The notes under the pieces: generated by a model
Told to the model about the DNA's origin: nothing
The model's input: only the letters and a program-made list of their open reading frames with translations
Databases searched by the model: none
Part shown: positions 41,201 to 45,687 of the stretch, piece after piece
Position numbering within the stretch: the stretch's first letter is position 1
How the letters are laid out: each line of letters begins with the position of its first letter
Source: Rubrivivax sp.
Lineage (GTDB): Bacteria > Pseudomonadota > Gammaproteobacteria > Burkholderiales > Burkholderiaceae_C
Length of the DNA stretch: 45,687 nucleotides
NCBI GenBank assembly: GCA_016788525.1
Contig: JAEUPD010000012.1
Span: 1 to 45,687, forward strand
Direction of reading: 5' to 3'
Program-made: the position numbers and the translations under genes

Positions 41201-42760
41201 ATGAGCGACGACCTGCTGCTGGCCATCGACTGCGGCACGCAGAGCCTGCGTGCGCTGCTGTTCGATGCGCAGGGCGCCCTGCATGCCAAGGCACGGGTGG
41301 CGCTGACCGACTACCGGCGGGCGCGGCCCGGCTGGATGGAGACGGCGCCGGAAAGCTTCTGGGGCGCGCTCGTCGCGGCATGCCAGGATCTGTGGGCTCG
41401 GGCGCCGGCGGCGCGGCAGCGCGTGCGCGGCGTGGTGCTGACCACCCAGCGCGGCACCGTCATCTGCCTCGATCGCGACGGCCGGCCGCTGCGGCCGGCG
41501 ATCGTGTGGCCCGACGAGCGCCGGGCACAGGTGCGCGGGCCGCTGCCGCTGCACTGGACGCTGGCCTTCGCGGCGCTGGGCCTCTCCGACACGATCCGCA
41601 CGTTTCGCGAGCAGGCCGAGGCCAACTGGATCGCCCAGCACGAACCTCACGTGTGGCAGCGCACGCACAAGTTCGTGCTGCTGTCGGGCTACCTGCACCA
41701 CCGCCTCACCGGTCGCCTGGCCGACGGGGTGGGCAGCCAGGTCGGCTACCTGCCGTTCGACTTCAAGCGCGGGTCGTGGGCCGGCCGCTTCGACTGGAAG
41801 TGGCACTGCCTGCCCCTCGCGCCGCACCAGCTGCCCGAACTGGTGCCCAGCGGCTCCATCCTCGGCGGCGTCAGCGGCGCGGCGGCCGTCGACACCGGCC
41901 TGCCCGCAGGGCTGCCGGTGGTGGCCGGTGCGGCCGACAAGGCCTGCGAGGTTCTTGGCGCCGGCTGCGTGACGCCGCAGCAGGCCTGCCTGTCGTACGG
42001 CACCACGGCCACGGTCAACCTGTGCACGCCACGCTACGTGGAGCCGGTGCCGCTGGTGCCGCCCTACCCGGCGGCGCTGCCCGGGCACTACAACACCGAG
42101 GTCCAGATCGCACGGGGCTACTGGCTGGTGAGCTGGTTCGCCGAGCAGTTCGCGCATGAGGAGCGGGCGCGCGCCGCCGCCGAGGAATCCAGCCCCGAGG
42201 CGTTCTTCGACGACCTGCTCGCGGCCACTCCGCCCGGGGCCGCCGGCCTGATGCTGCAGCCGACCTGGAGCCCCGGTGTGCGCGTGCCCGGCCCGGAAGC
42301 GCGCGGCGCGGTGATCGGCTTCAACGAGACGCACACCCGGGCGCACCTGTACCGCGCCATCGTCGAGGGGCTCGCCTACGGGCTGCGCGAGGGCCTGGAA
42401 CGCATCGAACGGCGCAGCGGCGCAAGTGTCGCGGTGCTGCGGGTGGCCGGTGGCGGCTCGCAAAGCGACGCGGCGATGCAGATCACCGCGGACCTGTTCA
42501 ATCGGCCCGCCGAGCGGCCGGCGCTGTACGAAGCCAGCGGCCTGGGCGCCGCGGTGATCGCGGCGGTGGCGCTCGGGCTGCACGCCGACTTCCCGACCGC
42601 GGTGCGGGCCATGACGCATGTCGGGCGCCGCTTCGAGCCCGACGCTCGCAACGCGGCGCTGGACGAGAGGCTGTATCGGCGCGTCTACCTGCGCCTGTAC
42701 GCCCGGTTGCGGCCGCTGTACCGGGAGCTGAGGGCGCTGGGCGCCGAGGCGCCGGATTGA
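41201..42760 (+). CDS. FGGY-family carbohydrate kinase
   Basis: 519 residues. ATP-binding strands of the actin-like fold: LLLAIDCGTQSLRALLFD at the start, and VAGAADKACEVLGAG, SYGTTATVNLCTP and VLRVAGGGSQSDAAMQITAD (FGGY signature 2 region). The substrate side has TTQRGTVICLDRDGRPLRPA, WPDERRA, and KFVLLSGYLHHRLTGRLADG. It should phosphorylate a sugar or polyol in the cytoplasm; the pattern is closest to the uncharacterised YgcE-like group rather than xylulokinase or glycerol kinase. No transporter or other sugar gene is next to it. Confidence 0.87.
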   Translation: MSDDLLLAIDCGTQSLRALLFDAQGALHAKARVALTDYRRARPGWMETAPESFWGALVAACQDLWARAPAARQRVRGVVLTTQRGTVICLDRDGRPLRPAIVWPDERRAQVRGPLPLHWTLAFAALGLSDTIRTFREQAEANWIAQHEPHVWQRTHKFVLLSGYLHHRLTGRLADGVGSQVGYLPFDFKRGSWAGRFDWKWHCLPLAPHQLPELVPSGSILGGVSGAAAVDTGLPAGLPVVAGAADKACEVLGAGCVTPQQACLSYGTTATVNLCTPRYVEPVPLVPPYPAALPGHYNTEVQIARGYWLVSWFAEQFAHEERARAAAEESSPEAFFDDLLAATPPGAAGLMLQPTWSPGVRVPGPEARGAVIGFNETHTRAHLYRAIVEGLAYGLREGLERIERRSGASVAVLRVAGGGSQSDAAMQITADLFNRPAERPALYEASGLGAAVIAAVALGLHADFPTAVRAMTHVGRRFEPDARNAALDERLYRRVYLRLYARLRPLYRELRALGAEAPD

Positions 42761-42890
42761 GCGCCCGGTGCCGGGCCGCTGGCCGCAGATGCTGGTTTGT
42801 CCGCCTCGCCACGGGCCCCTGTGGTGGCAGAGTGCGGCCTCGGCGTGCCGGCGGCTCTTGGCGGCCGGCCCGAGCGGCGCGGCGACGTGC

Positions 42891-42906
42891 GGGGGGTCAG
42901 CCCCCC
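42891..42906 (+). promoter_or_regulatory. GC hairpin just ahead of a ribosome site
   Basis: GGGGGG-TCAG-CCCCCC forms a perfect 6-bp stem; AAGGAG of the next gene starts 4 bases later (42911). It could hold the leader open or shield the start region. Confidence 0.4.
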
Positions 42907-42922
42907 AGGCAAGGAGCGACGA

Positions 42923-43666
42923 ATGAACAGGACCATCCGACGGGCAGCCTGCACCGGCCTTGGCGTGGCAGCCGCCCTGGCCGCTCCGCTGGCCCAGGCG
43001 CAGGAAGTCGGGCTCGACGTCTCGGTGGGCGCACGCGCCTGGTACACGGAGTGGACGACCTTCGGCTACCACCCGGGCACCGACCCCAACCTGGCGCTGA
43101 CGCAGACTTCAGGGCCTGGCCAGTGGGTGACGCTGCCCACGGTGAGCCTGCGCTACGGCAGCTTCTTCGGCTCGCTGAGCGCCTTCCCGTCCACGCCCTT
43201 CGAATTCACCGACGGCAGCGCCGGCAAGCGCTCGGAGTCGGACCTCAACATCGGCTACTCGGTGTTGCCGGGGCTGGGCGTGACGCTGGGCTACAAGCGC
43301 ATCGCGCAGCGCGGCGAGGTGTTCCGCTACGAGCCCAAGGGCCTGGTGCTTGGCGTCAGCGGCACCGCGGCGCTCAGCGGCCCGCTCTCGCTGTACGGCG
43401 CCCTCGGCGTCGGTCGTCTGAAGACGCCCAGTGACCCGCGCCCCGAGGTCGTGAAGTTCGACGCCACCTATCGCCTCACTGAAGTGGGCGTGGCCTATGC
43501 CCTGCCCAGTGCCGACGGCATGCTCGTCAAGCGCTGGACCTTCACGGCCGGGCACCGCATCCAGGTGATGCGCTCGAAGGATGCGTTCACGACGGCAGCC
43601 GGCCTGTCTCAGGACGGCATCGACACCACGCAGGGGTTCACGCTGGGCGTGCTGGCCACGTTTTGA
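42923..43666 (+). CDS. Predicted outer-membrane beta-barrel protein
   Basis: 247 residues from ATG 42923. The signal peptide ends AQA-Q (about 26). The mature chain has alternating strands: VGLDVSVGARAWYTEWTTFG, WVTLPTVSLRYGSFFGSLSA, SDLNIGYSVLPGLGVTLGYK, LSLYGALGVGRLKTP, FDATYRLTEVGVAYALPS, and it ends QGFTLGVLATF with the C-terminal Phe of outer-membrane proteins. About ten to twelve strands are expected. It is not a trimeric porin type; function unknown. Confidence 0.7.
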   Translation: MNRTIRRAACTGLGVAAALAAPLAQAQEVGLDVSVGARAWYTEWTTFGYHPGTDPNLALTQTSGPGQWVTLPTVSLRYGSFFGSLSAFPSTPFEFTDGSAGKRSESDLNIGYSVLPGLGVTLGYKRIAQRGEVFRYEPKGLVLGVSGTAALSGPLSLYGALGVGRLKTPSDPRPEVVKFDATYRLTEVGVAYALPSADGMLVKRWTFTAGHRIQVMRSKDAFTTAAGLSQDGIDTTQGFTLGVLATF

Positions 43667-43729
43667 ACGCTCCGGGGCTTGGCCGTCGGTCCGGTTCGCC
43701 CCAGGCGCCCGGCTGGCGGTGCGTCCGGT

Positions 43730-45687
<1,958 letters not shown>

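Overview
The window is about 45.7 kb of very GC-rich DNA (roughly 70 %) with short gaps and frequent ATGA/GTGA overlaps. Gene content points to a betaproteobacterium of the order Burkholderiales, probably near the Rubrivivax/Leptothrix/Piscinibacter group (inference from protein types: two DUF4148 proteins, a Gram-negative porin, an E. coli-type PntA/PntB pair, purC, mnmA, rsmE, gyrB). It is ordinary chromosome: I see no phage, insertion sequence, CRISPR array, rRNA or tRNA.

Positions 1-13108 hold the most interesting part: what looks like a compact metal/thiol-stress regulon. An ECF sigma factor (3092-3643) is followed by a six-helix membrane anti-sigma factor of the DUF1109/NrsF type (3751-4386) that keeps its two cysteines. 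A promoter motif GTAAC(C/G)-N16-CGAA, with exactly 16 bases between the boxes every time, lies upstream of the sigma gene itself (3060), a bufferin operon (6176: DUF2282 precursor BufA, MNIO enzyme BufB, BufC, DoxX), the divergent ArsS-like radical SAM gene plus DUF302 lipoprotein (minus strand, 6138), a second ECF sigma gene with no anti-sigma partner (10596), both copies of a duplicated DUF4148 gene (492 and 12640), and a short stretch ending in a terminator that could be a small RNA (371). A one-mismatch version sits before the YiiX-like/DUF3179 pair (minus strand, 2950). From memory, Caulobacter SigF/NrsF controls bufferin genes through a very similar motif; here the set appears larger.

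Positions 11317-19840 carry a porin, two glutathione S-transferases (one apparently starting at CTG), a DUF3592 membrane protein, a Tat-exported streptogramin-lyase-like beta-propeller, and a single open frame that fuses a Nudix hydrolase to a ProQ/FinO RNA-chaperone domain with collagen-like linkers. Positions 20097-23127 hold pntA-pntB. Then come a small exported or anchored protein, a 1019-residue AfsR/SARP-type ATPase regulator (both minus), and the plus-strand amidase-rsmE pair.

Positions 29643-33928: a YidB-type protein, a CPGC redoxin, a cytochrome P460 protein divergent from an HxlR regulator, and purC overlapping an AstE-like deacylase gene. The 616-base gap 33929-34550 is filled with nested inverted repeats: two inverted copies of an approximately 115-bp element whose stems differ in sequence but keep pairing. 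Positions 34551-40825: a small conserved protein, mnmA, and a MacA-like adaptor/ABC ATPase/two FtsX-type permeases operon. Positions 40847-45687: a 45-residue peptide gene, an FGGY sugar kinase, an outer-membrane protein, a caspase-like lipoprotein and the 3' part of gyrB.
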